DNA of 9,153 bases from Gammaproteobacteria bacterium HGW-Gammaproteobacteria-14 (lineage in GTDB: Bacteria; Pseudomonadota; Gammaproteobacteria; Pseudomonadales; Alcanivoracaceae): positions 1-9,153 of the forward strand of contig PGZG01000070.1 of NCBI GenBank assembly GCA_002840115.1. The letters are read 5' to 3'. The notes beneath the pieces were generated by a model, which saw nothing but the letters and a program-made list of their open reading frames with translations, had not been told where the DNA came from and did no database searches. Below, in pieces: positions 1-6,769 of this stretch. Every line of letters begins with the position of its first letter. Within the stretch, counting starts at the first letter, position 1. The position numbers and the translations under genes were made by a program.

Positions 1-2135
1 CGCTCCACCAACCCCAGCACACGACGTGCGGGACGCGACCCCAGCGACAAACGGCTTAACTCCTGCTCAGGCGTCACCTGTCGCAAATAACGCACCAGCA
101 CTGGATCATCTCGCACCACCGAGCGATACGCGATCAGTGCATCATCACTCAATTGCTGCATCTGCTCTCTCCAGCCGGGCAAAGGAGCAAGAGGAGGAGA
201 CAACGTAGCCTCCAGTGTCGCGGCCAGATATTGCTCAATATTGTTTTTTGCGATGGCAGGCAACCCATACTTGAAACGAATGACCTCGCCCTGCTCAGTC
301 ACCCGAATGCGACCATTGACCGAACCTGGTGGCTGCGACATCAACGCCAGCCGGGTCGGAGAGCCTCCACGGCTAATAGAACCACCTCGACCATGAAATA
401 GCGTTAATGGAATCTGACAATCTGCAAACAAAGCCGTTAACCCTTCCTGCGCTCGATACTGCGCCCAAGCTGCGGCAAGAAACCCGGCATCTTTGGCCGA
501 GTCTGAATAGCCGATCATGATTTCCTGCCCCCGCCCTATTTGCTGACGATACCAGTCAACACTCAGCAACGAAGACATGGTATCCAGCGCAGAAGACAGG
601 TCATCCAGAGTTTCAAACAATGGCACCACTCGCATAGGCTCGCGAACACCAGTCTCTCGCTGCAGCAACATAACCGCCAGGACGTCCGATGGCGCCCGCG
701 CCATGGAAATCACATAAGCCCCGAGGCTACCCGGCTCTGCTTCCGCAATCACCGTCAGAGTGTCCAATAACTCACGATCATCATCCGTGCACAAAGAGCT
801 TTCATAAAAGTATCGATCCAGCAATGATCGACGGCTCTGCAGCTGTTCCAGCAAAAACGCCTGGCGCAGCGTCTCCGGGAGCGATAGATAGTCCGTTAAG
901 CCTAGGTGGCGACACAGGTTGTTCAGCAATGCCGCATGACGGGTTGACTCCTGGCGAACATCCAACGTTAAAAGGTTTATCCCAAAGGCATGCAACCGTC
1001 GCAATGTATCGCGCAACTCTCCGTTTGCTACCGAAGCAAAACCACATTCCCTTAATGAACGGTCGACAACTTGCAAGCGGGATAGCAGTTGCTCCCGCGA
1101 CATCAGAGAGACCTGCTCGACTGACCGGCCCGCCAACAAGGCCTCCAGAGTGTGTCGCGTTGCCCGCAACTCATCACGCAACTCCCGCAAGACCCATCGG
1201 TAGGGCTCTTTCGAGTCTCCGGACAGCGCCAGCAACTCAGCATTGGCGGACTGCATCGACAAATCCGCCAGCAAGTTTTCCACGTCTCGTAAATAAAGGT
1301 CGGCAGCCATCCAGCGGCCCAGCATCAAGACTTCACGAGTCACCGCGCTGGTCACATTCGGGTTTCCGTCTCGATCGCCCCCCATCCAGGAAGCAAACCG
1401 CACCGGCGCCACACTGACTGCAAGCTCGCCGCCCAGGTGTCGCGCACAAACCCGGTCGAGTGCTCGCAGGGCAGCGGGCAATGCCTCCCAGAGTGACTGT
1501 TCCACGGCGGCAAAGCCCCACTTGGCTTCATCCACCGGTGTTGGCTTTTGCCGACGAATTTCGTCGGTCCCCCAGCTGGACAGTAAAATACGGCGTAGCT
1601 CTTCACGCCAACACAGGCGCTCATAGTCTGTAGCGTTTGAGCGGTCCAGATTACCCAGAATGGCCGCAATGCGATCATATTTGCGGATCAGTGTACGACG
1701 GGTAACCTCTGTTGGGTGTGCTGTCAGCACCAACTCCACTGACATGGTTTCCAGACACTGCCGTATATCCGCTACACTGCAGCCTTGTCCCAACAATGCC
1801 TGCACAACGCCATCAAGACCTTCATGACTAGCATCGTCAAGACCTCTCTCCAAACGGATTCGATGGTGTTGTTCGGCAATGTTGGTCAGATTGAGAAACT
1901 GACTAAAGGCCCGCGCCACATCCAGCAAGTCGGCTGCCTTCAACCCATCGAGCTGCTCCGCCGTAGCAGCCATCGCTGGACCACCCTCCTGCCTTCCCGC
2001 CAGTGCCTGCCTGCGAATCGACTCCACCCGCTGGAAAAAATCTTCGCCGCGCTGCTGACGCAATACATCGCCCAGCATCTCCCCCAGCATACGAACATCA
2101 TCCCGTAACGGCTGATGTGGATCAGCACCGCTCAT
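1..2135 (-). CDS. ppc: Phosphoenolpyruvate carboxylase, N-terminal 711 residues (3' end outside window)
   Basis: Cytosolic enzyme that carboxylates phosphoenolpyruvate with bicarbonate to oxaloacetate, refilling the TCA cycle. I translated the minus strand from the ATG at 2135; the frame stays open to the left edge, so roughly the last 170 residues are missing (E. coli Ppc has 883). Visible motifs match E. coli Ppc in order: an N-terminal MLGEMLGDVL stretch, ARAFSQFLNLTNIAEQ, the catalytic-histidine motif VLTAHPTEV (His140, equivalent to E. coli His138), SWMGGDRDGNP, VPLFETLDDL, MIGYSDSAKDAG, the active-site loop FHGRGGSISRGG (His581, Arg583, Arg589) and RVTEQGEVIRFKYGLP. No frameshift is visible. 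AGAGGG lies 7 nt before the ATG and supports this start. The gene is divergent from the GGDEF-like gene. E. coli Ppc is allosterically inhibited by aspartate, but most residues of that site lie beyond the window. Identification is secure. Confidence 0.97.
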   Translation of the reverse strand, partial: MSGADPHQPLRDDVRMLGEMLGDVLRQQRGEDFFQRVESIRRQALAGRQEGGPAMAATAEQLDGLKAADLLDVARAFSQFLNLTNIAEQHHRIRLERGLDDASHEGLDGVVQALLGQGCSVADIRQCLETMSVELVLTAHPTEVTRRTLIRKYDRIAAILGNLDRSNATDYERLCWREELRRILLSSWGTDEIRRQKPTPVDEAKWGFAAVEQSLWEALPAALRALDRVCARHLGGELAVSVAPVRFASWMGGDRDGNPNVTSAVTREVLMLGRWMAADLYLRDVENLLADLSMQSANAELLALSGDSKEPYRWVLRELRDELRATRHTLEALLAGRSVEQVSLMSREQLLSRLQVVDRSLRECGFASVANGELRDTLRRLHAFGINLLTLDVRQESTRHAALLNNLCRHLGLTDYLSLPETLRQAFLLEQLQSRRSLLDRYFYESSLCTDDDRELLDTLTVIAEAEPGSLGAYVISMARAPSDVLAVMLLQRETGVREPMRVVPLFETLDDLSSALDTMSSLLSVDWYRQQIGRGQEIMIGYSDSAKDAGFLAAAWAQYRAQEGLTALFADCQIPLTLFHGRGGSISRGGSPTRLALMSQPPGSVNGRIRVTEQGEVIRFKYGLPAIAKNNIEQYLAATLEATLSPPLAPLPGWREQMQQLSDDALIAYRSVVRDDPVLVRYLRQVTPEQELSRLSLGSRPARRVLGLVE

Positions 2136-2153
2136 TCTCGAACCCTCTGGCAA

Positions 2154-2163
2154 ACAGGCCTGT
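2154..2163. promoter_or_regulatory. Short perfect palindrome in the ppc leader
   Basis: ACAGGCCTGT is a perfect 10-bp palindrome ending about 18 bp upstream of the ppc start codon, in the ppc / GGDEF-like divergent spacer. It could be a small operator or chance. No known binding site is recognised, and no convincing sigma-70 promoter for ppc was found in the spacer. Confidence 0.2.
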
Positions 2164-2282
2164 AACAACGAAACCCTCAACAAAATCACGGGTCAATAAT
2201 GCAATGTACGGGATCAAGGCAGGCCACCGCAAACAGTGCGAAGTTTCTATAAACCACAGGATAGACTTGGCTCGTACTCTGC

Positions 2283-2288
2283 TAGAAT
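2283..2288 (+). promoter_or_regulatory. Putative -10 element for the GGDEF-like membrane protein gene
   Basis: TAGAAT matches five of six bases of the sigma-70 -10 consensus. It would place transcription start near 2295, giving a leader of about 27 nt before the ATG at 2322. The -35 region expected near 2260-2266 is weak. TTGGCT at 2267-2272 is closer to the consensus but only 10 bp away, so it is not a usable partner. Confidence 0.4.
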
Positions 2289-2321
2289 GCACCCAACGCA
2301 CCCATAGCAAGAGTGACTCCC

Positions 2322-3269
2322 ATGCGCTTTTCCGACCGACTCGCTACAGACAATGCACTGGCTCTGGTGCGATCAAGCGCCCGCCTGGTATTTGCTGTGC
2401 TGACGTTCCTTTACTTGCGCCAGTATCAGGAAGGGATTAGCGGCACCACGGTGGTGGCACTCGTGGTGCTACTGGGCTATCTGGCTGCCCAAGGGGCACT
2501 ACTATGGCGTGGCGGCATGCTGGCGGAGTTTGGCGGCATGTCATTGGATATTGTGGCAATCGCCCTCGCCGTCTGGCTGGATCCATCATCAATGCCGCCA
2601 ACACTGCTACTGTTTCTGGTATTGGTACTCAGCGGCGGTCTTCTCCACGGTCCAAAACGGTTTAACTTACTGTTGGCGCTAACGGCGATCGCGCTCACTG
2701 TCATTCTCAGTATTAGTGAACAAAAATTGTCTCTGGATATTCCTGCCGTCTGGTTTGCCCTGACCATCATGACCGCCTGTGCCGTATATGCCGGCGTACT
2801 ACTACAGCGCAATCATGCCCATGCACGACTGGCCCGCGAGGCAGCTTGGCAAGACCCGCAAACCGGTTTTATCAGCCATCAGGCACTGCTTTCAACGGCA
2901 AGCTGGCTATTACCCCTGCATGACCGCATGGCCTCACCACTGACTCTCGCCCTTTTGTCGCCAGGCGCAAATGTCAATCTGCCAACCTTGGCCGAGCACC
3001 TGTCCCGGCGTTTACGACGTAGTGATGTGGCGGCACGCTTCGACGGAGAAACTCTGGCCCTGATGCTGCCATGCACAACCGTAACAGCGGCTGAAAACCT
3101 GCTGACGGATTTGCACCAACAGGGCAATGATTTTCGCGCTGCCATTATTGGAGTACAGGACAGCGACAGCAGTCTGGACGCCAATCTTCGTCACCTTGAG
3201 CACCATCTTCAACGTGCTGGCGAAAGTTCAGGTCACTGGTTGGTGCATGCGCCAACACTATCCAACTAA
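2322..3269 (+). CDS. Six-helix membrane protein with degenerate GGDEF domain
   Basis: 315 residues from the ATG at 2322. I prefer this over the in-frame GTG at 2313, because AAGAG sits about 8 nt before the ATG and nothing suitable precedes the GTG. Six hydrophobic segments lie near residues 20-33, 42-62, 72-86, 92-108, 113-132 and 142-161, followed by a cytoplasmic domain. DPQTGFISHQALL (178-190) matches the entry motif of GGDEF domains (consensus DxLTGLxNRRAL). RRSDVAARFDGETLALMLP (232-250) matches the active-site hairpin, but the signature GGDEF is DGETL (241-245), so diguanylate cyclase activity is not expected. The RxxD inhibitory c-di-GMP site is kept (Arg232, Asp235) at the same spacing from the signature as in PleD. 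Likely role is a membrane-bound c-di-GMP receptor or structural partner; that is inference. The six-helix part has no recognised family, though it loosely recalls the PilS sensor region. Confidence 0.8.
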   Translation: MRFSDRLATDNALALVRSSARLVFAVLTFLYLRQYQEGISGTTVVALVVLLGYLAAQGALLWRGGMLAEFGGMSLDIVAIALAVWLDPSSMPPTLLLFLVLVLSGGLLHGPKRFNLLLALTAIALTVILSISEQKLSLDIPAVWFALTIMTACAVYAGVLLQRNHAHARLAREAAWQDPQTGFISHQALLSTASWLLPLHDRMASPLTLALLSPGANVNLPTLAEHLSRRLRRSDVAARFDGETLALMLPCTTVTAAENLLTDLHQQGNDFRAAIIGVQDSDSSLDANLRHLEHHLQRAGESSGHWLVHAPTLSN

Positions 3270-3335
3270 ACCATCCAACTGACTGAAGATTCACGTCTTA
3301 ACGGGTAACATAAGCAGTCGAGTCTATTCAGGACT

Positions 3336-3341
3336 TAAAAT
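3336..3341 (+). promoter_or_regulatory. Putative -10 element for the S1 protease gene
   Basis: TAAAAT differs from TATAAT at one base and lies 23 bp before the GTG start, which would give a leader of about 17 nt containing the ribosome binding site. No good -35 is present at 16-19 bp spacing, so the promoter may be weak or activator-dependent. Read-through from the upstream GGDEF-like gene is also possible, as no terminator is visible in 3270-3335. Confidence 0.35.
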
Positions 3342-3352
3342 ACGGGACCACT

Positions 3353-3358
3353 GGAGGG
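3353..3358 (+). promoter_or_regulatory. Strong ribosome binding site fixing the GTG start of the protease
   Basis: GGAGGG lies 6 nt before the GTG at 3365. It decides the start codon, since the GTG directly precedes a typical signal peptide. Confidence 0.75.
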
Positions 3359-3364
3359 ACACCC

Positions 3365-5101
3365 GTGAAATTGAATCACACCGCACTGGCCATTCTGCTG
3401 AGTGTACCCGCCTACGCTCTGGGCGCAGACTTCAGCCAACGGATTATTGGCGGTGACAACGTCACGACACCCTATCCGTGGATGGCCGGGCTCCACCGAT
3501 TCAACCCTAATCCGCCCCCAGGCACCTACAACACCTTTCCGTTTTGTGGCGGCAGTCTCATTGCACCCGGCTGGATTGTAACCGCCGCCCACTGCATTAC
3601 CGATATCGGCACCGGAGCAGACCCTAGTCTTTACTCACAAACGGATGCCAACACACTGGTCCGCCTGGATAGCCCGAATCTCGCAGACCAGCCAACGTTC
3701 TTTGTGGCCGAAATTACCGTCCACCCACAATACGGCATTGTCGATCGAGACGACTCCGATATTGCACTGATACAACTAACCAGCAAGAGCGACCTCAAGC
3801 CAGTGAGCCTGGCCAATCAGACCATCATGTCACAACTCGAAAACTCCAAACTGCTTGATGACATCGTACAAATTATTGGCTGGGGCGTTTTCGACGGCAA
3901 CGGCTTTCAGCCCGCCAACGCTTCTTCCGGCCCCCAACCAATGACCCTGCAAGTCGCCAACATTGATTACCTGCCCTTCAAGCTCGCAGAGTGCCGAAAT
4001 GCCTGGGGAGGCCTAACCAACAATATGATCTGCGCCTGGGAGCCCGAACCAGACCGGGAAGAAACCCCGTTTGGTCAAGACAGCTGTTTCGGGGATAGCG
4101 GCGGTCCATTACTCCTGCCCAAGGGAACCCTATTAAGCGACGGCATGGTGGCCCATGACTGGGTGCTTGGAGCCACCAGCTTTGGCAACAACCGCTGTGA
4201 CAGCAATACCACTCCGGGGGTCTACACCCGACTGGCCAGCTTTGCCGACTGGATCGAACAGGTCTCCGCGGACGCGGGAGATCCTCTGACCGACCTTTCC
4301 GTCACCATCACTGCAGCCAATCTGGCTCCCCCCGATGAGACTCTGCCGATAACAATTGACCTGCGTAATGACAGTACAACAAACACGGTGACTGGCGTAA
4401 CACTGCGACTCGACCACCCTCAGCTGCAAGTACATATCGACAGCCAAGGAGATCTTTTGTGCAACAGCCTCGCCGAGCGGCTTGACTGTACATTACTCAC
4501 CCCCATGCTGGCTGGTGATGTCCAGCAACTCAAGCTGGAAGCGGACTGGCTTGGCGACATGGATGAAACCGGAAACCTGCGCGCGCGACTCACACTGGAT
4601 CAAGACGATTACCGCATTGGCAATAACGATGTTCGCCAGCGTACCCTGTTTTCCTTTGCTCCGGACCCCTCGCTCGGACCACTCTCCATCATTCGCAGCA
4701 GCGGTAGCACCGCCACACTACAGGTAACAGCGCGCAACTTGTCGCGACAAAACACCGCGGAGCAGGTTGAGCTGCTTATAACAGTGCCACCAGAGCAGAA
4801 TTTTCGGGGACTACAAAATGGCCAGAACTGCACTCTGGACGGCTCAAGCTGGCGCTGTCCTATGAACGACCTACTGCCCGGAGCAAGCAGGACAACGTTG
4901 TTTGATGTCGCCGGCAAAGGCTCTTTCGACGTTGTGGTCGCCCTGCGAAACAGTAACGGCGATGTGGCCCCGGGAGACACAGAAAGCCGCATCAAGGTAA
5001 CTCTGAAAAGCTCATCTGGCTCGCTGCCAAGCCTGCTCTTGCTGGGGCTTCTGGCTCTAGCTCAACGGCGAATCAAACGGCGCAGATATTGCAGCACCTG
5101 A
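3365..5101 (+). CDS. Secreted trypsin-like S1 serine protease with beta-sandwich repeats and GlyGly-CTERM-like tail
   Basis: 578 residues from a GTG. A signal peptide (about 1-21, ending AYALGA) is followed by only about five propeptide residues, then the activation site R26/IIGG. The triad is His76 (TAAHC), Asp132 (DIALI) and Ser245 (GDSGGP). Asp239, six before the serine, matches trypsin Asp189, and Gly274 and Gly285 line the pocket, so cleavage after Arg/Lys is predicted. Cysteine pairs 61-77, 210-223 and 241-278 fit chymotrypsin-fold disulfides. Residues about 305-545 form two beta-rich repeats, each with a C-x8-C loop (366/375 and 489/498) followed by an LxxG segment, resembling DUF11/Ig-like domains. 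The end (549-574) is Ser/Gly-rich, then a hydrophobic stretch, then an Arg/Lys cluster, as in GlyGly-CTERM proteins. This architecture recalls V. cholerae VesB, a type II secretion substrate processed by rhombosortase. The usual Gly-Gly pair is replaced by SGS. Natural substrates are unknown. Confidence 0.93.
   Translation: MKLNHTALAILLSVPAYALGADFSQRIIGGDNVTTPYPWMAGLHRFNPNPPPGTYNTFPFCGGSLIAPGWIVTAAHCITDIGTGADPSLYSQTDANTLVRLDSPNLADQPTFFVAEITVHPQYGIVDRDDSDIALIQLTSKSDLKPVSLANQTIMSQLENSKLLDDIVQIIGWGVFDGNGFQPANASSGPQPMTLQVANIDYLPFKLAECRNAWGGLTNNMICAWEPEPDREETPFGQDSCFGDSGGPLLLPKGTLLSDGMVAHDWVLGATSFGNNRCDSNTTPGVYTRLASFADWIEQVSADAGDPLTDLSVTITAANLAPPDETLPITIDLRNDSTTNTVTGVTLRLDHPQLQVHIDSQGDLLCNSLAERLDCTLLTPMLAGDVQQLKLEADWLGDMDETGNLRARLTLDQDDYRIGNNDVRQRTLFSFAPDPSLGPLSIIRSSGSTATLQVTARNLSRQNTAEQVELLITVPPEQNFRGLQNGQNCTLDGSSWRCPMNDLLPGASRTTLFDVAGKGSFDVVVALRNSNGDVAPGDTESRIKVTLKSSSGSLPSLLLLGLLALAQRRIKRRRYCST
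5062..5101. other. 40-bp tail-to-tail coding overlap (protease / monooxygenase)
   Basis: The protease stop TGA (5099-5101, plus) lies inside the monooxygenase frame, and the monooxygenase stop TGA (complement of 5062-5064) lies inside the protease frame. The shared DNA encodes the basic end of the protease anchor (RRIKRRR) on one strand and the basic end of the monooxygenase (YLRRLIRR) on the other. No intrinsic terminator is visible for either gene here. Confidence 0.9.
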
Positions 5102-6702
5102 TCACCATGCTCCCGGTCCGCCGCAAACCCAAGATGGCCGTCCGGTCGCACTAACCACATACCGGAATCACTATGGCAACGGCGCGCAAACTCGCCATTG
5201 CTATCTACCAACACCGATACGTCGAACTCTGCTATTTCACGCACACTATCTGCCATAGGCAAGCAGGTAACGATCACGGTCCTTACCCAGCGGCCAAACT
5301 CCGAAGGCACCCGATCTGCCAAAGCAAAGGCGCTGACAATTTGTCGGGCCTCCGGATCCTTTGGCAGCTGAATAAACAAGTAGTGTCGAGGGTCGCGCAA
5401 CAACTCCAACAGTCGTATTGCTGCTCCTGTCATCGGCTCATACATCACTGCATCGGGAAAACGATCCCCTGGCTGAGGGCCCGCCCACTCACTCAAGGAA
5501 AGAGCCGAAGCTCTCGCCACCAATGCAGAGCCACGATAGTTCACATCCAGCTGACTGGCGCGACGCAACAACAAGGCGCTTAACTTGGGCTGACGCGCAA
5601 GAAACCCGAGCACCATATCACGGCCATAACGTAGTACCCGGCTCTTGGCGAAAGAGGTGCGGGACAGAACATCAACACTATGCAACATGCTCCGCGCCAC
5701 CGGGCGGCGCTCCGCCTCATAGCTATCCAACAATCGGCCGCCACCATGCCCCTCTAAAAACAGGGCCAGTTTCCACGCCAAATTGAAACTATCGGCAATA
5801 CCAGTATTCATACCTTGAGCCCCGAGAGGACTCTGAATATGCGCCGCATCACCCGCCAGGAGTACACGATTACGACGATAGTGGCTGGCAAGGCGGCGGT
5901 GAATCGAAAACCGGGTTAACCATCGTGGGTCGCCCATCTGCGGGCTTTCACCAATAGCCTCCTCAAGCCGAGCTTTGAAGGGCGCCATGGACAGAGACTC
6001 TTCCGGGGCATTATCTCTGGCAAGATTCATAATCAAGCGCCAACCCTGCGGCAATGGCAGTGCAATCAAGCTGCCAGAGGACAGTAAGAAACCATGGGAA
6101 CTATTGGCGGGCAATGACCAGTCAATATCCACGTCGGCAAGTAAAAAATGATCTTCCTGAGTTGCCCCGTCAAAACGCAGGCCTAACTGTTCACGGACAC
6201 AGGAGTGCGCGCCATCGCAACCTATCATCAACGTACAGGATAACGATTGATCTCCACCGGCCAGACGAATACGTGCTTTTACCGACTCGCCCCCCTGCTC
6301 AAAATCAATCAGCTCCGCGCCCCGAATCAAAATACCGCCCAAGGACATAAAGCGCTCTTCAAGAATTGCCTCAACCCGATTTTGCGGGCATGACAACACC
6401 CAGGGGAAAGGGGCATCCAGAGAGGTTAGATCGAGAGAAAACAAGGGGCCGCGATCGTTGTAAACACGCACTTCCGTTTGCACCACCGCATCCCGCGCCA
6501 AGGCATCAAGGACCTCCAGTGCATGGAATATCTCCAATGTTCTGGCATGAATACCAAGAGCTCGCGACCATAATGACGGCTGCTCAGCGCGATCAATCAC
6601 CAAGCAGTCAACGCCAAGCTGACGTAAGCGGATCGCCAGACTCAGCCCGGTGGGGCCAGCACCAACAATTAACACCGCACAGTGTCGCGGAAATGAATTC
6701 AC
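5062..6702 (-). CDS. FAD-dependent monooxygenase of the PheA/TfdB aromatic hydroxylase type (group A)
   Basis: 546 residues from the GTG at 6702, preceded by GGAG at 9 nt. A TTG at 6717 is the alternative and would add five residues. The Rossmann motif GAGPTG (14-19) binds the ADP part of FAD. The GCDGAHS motif (161-167) is the DG fingerprint for FAD/NAD(P)H, and AGDAAH (283-288), followed by SPLGAQGMNTGIADSFNLAW, is the GD motif contacting the FAD ribityl. QNRVEAIL (107-114) is also typical. From about 410 the chain follows the pattern of the thioredoxin-like C-terminal domain of this family (PGDRFPDAV, then WLVRPDGHLGF). The length matches PheA/MhpA/PgaE-type enzymes, which hydroxylate phenolic or polyketide-like aromatics using NAD(P)H and O2. 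The substrate cannot be told: no ring-cleavage, transporter or polyketide genes lie nearby, and no signal peptide is present. The gene is divergent from dinB and overlaps the protease 3' end. Confidence 0.92.
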   Translation of the reverse strand: MNSFPRHCAVLIVGAGPTGLSLAIRLRQLGVDCLVIDRAEQPSLWSRALGIHARTLEIFHALEVLDALARDAVVQTEVRVYNDRGPLFSLDLTSLDAPFPWVLSCPQNRVEAILEERFMSLGGILIRGAELIDFEQGGESVKARIRLAGGDQSLSCTLMIGCDGAHSCVREQLGLRFDGATQEDHFLLADVDIDWSLPANSSHGFLLSSGSLIALPLPQGWRLIMNLARDNAPEESLSMAPFKARLEEAIGESPQMGDPRWLTRFSIHRRLASHYRRNRVLLAGDAAHIQSPLGAQGMNTGIADSFNLAWKLALFLEGHGGGRLLDSYEAERRPVARSMLHSVDVLSRTSFAKSRVLRYGRDMVLGFLARQPKLSALLLRRASQLDVNYRGSALVARASALSLSEWAGPQPGDRFPDAVMYEPMTGAAIRLLELLRDPRHYLFIQLPKDPEARQIVSAFALADRVPSEFGRWVRTVIVTCLPMADSVREIAEFDVSVLVDSNGEFARRCHSDSGMWLVRPDGHLGFAADREHGDQVLQYLRRLIRR

Positions 6703-6753
6703 AGAACGGAGCTCCAACGGCCTGATAACCTCTTCAAAACGTCCGCATCAGAG

Positions 6754-6759
6754 TACCAT
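6754..6759 (+). promoter_or_regulatory. Weak putative -10 element close to the dinB start
   Basis: TACCAT matches four of six -10 positions; TCTTCA at 6731-6736 is a poor -35 at 17 bp spacing. If used, transcription would begin about 6766, only a few bases before the dinB ATG at 6770, giving an almost leaderless mRNA. That would fit the lack of a Shine-Dalgarno sequence there. The whole dinB / monooxygenase spacer shows no CTGT-N8-ACAG LexA box. Confidence 0.25.
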
Positions 6760-6769
6760 AGCTTCTATC

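Noticed and set aside
689..1417. 242-codon plus-strand open frame across the left region
   Set aside because: It lies antisense to the clearly homologous ppc frame, has a low-complexity Pro/Ala/Arg-rich composition and matches no family I know.
2122..2310. 62-codon minus-strand frame in the ppc leader
   Set aside because: It has no ribosome binding site, overlaps the ppc start out of frame and resembles no known leader peptide.
2003..2440. 145-codon plus-strand open frame over the ppc start and the GGDEF-like gene start
   Set aside because: It overlaps two genes with protein-level support, in other frames, and its composition is not protein-like.
6758..6768. ATAG-CTT-CTAT inverted repeat just before dinB
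   Set aside because: The 4-bp arms are too short to distinguish from chance, and it does not match the LexA consensus.
6650..6769. Extended dinB frame beginning 40 codons upstream
   Set aside because: The extension is antisense to the monooxygenase N-terminus and shows no DinB-like sequence; family homology begins just after the ATG at 6770.
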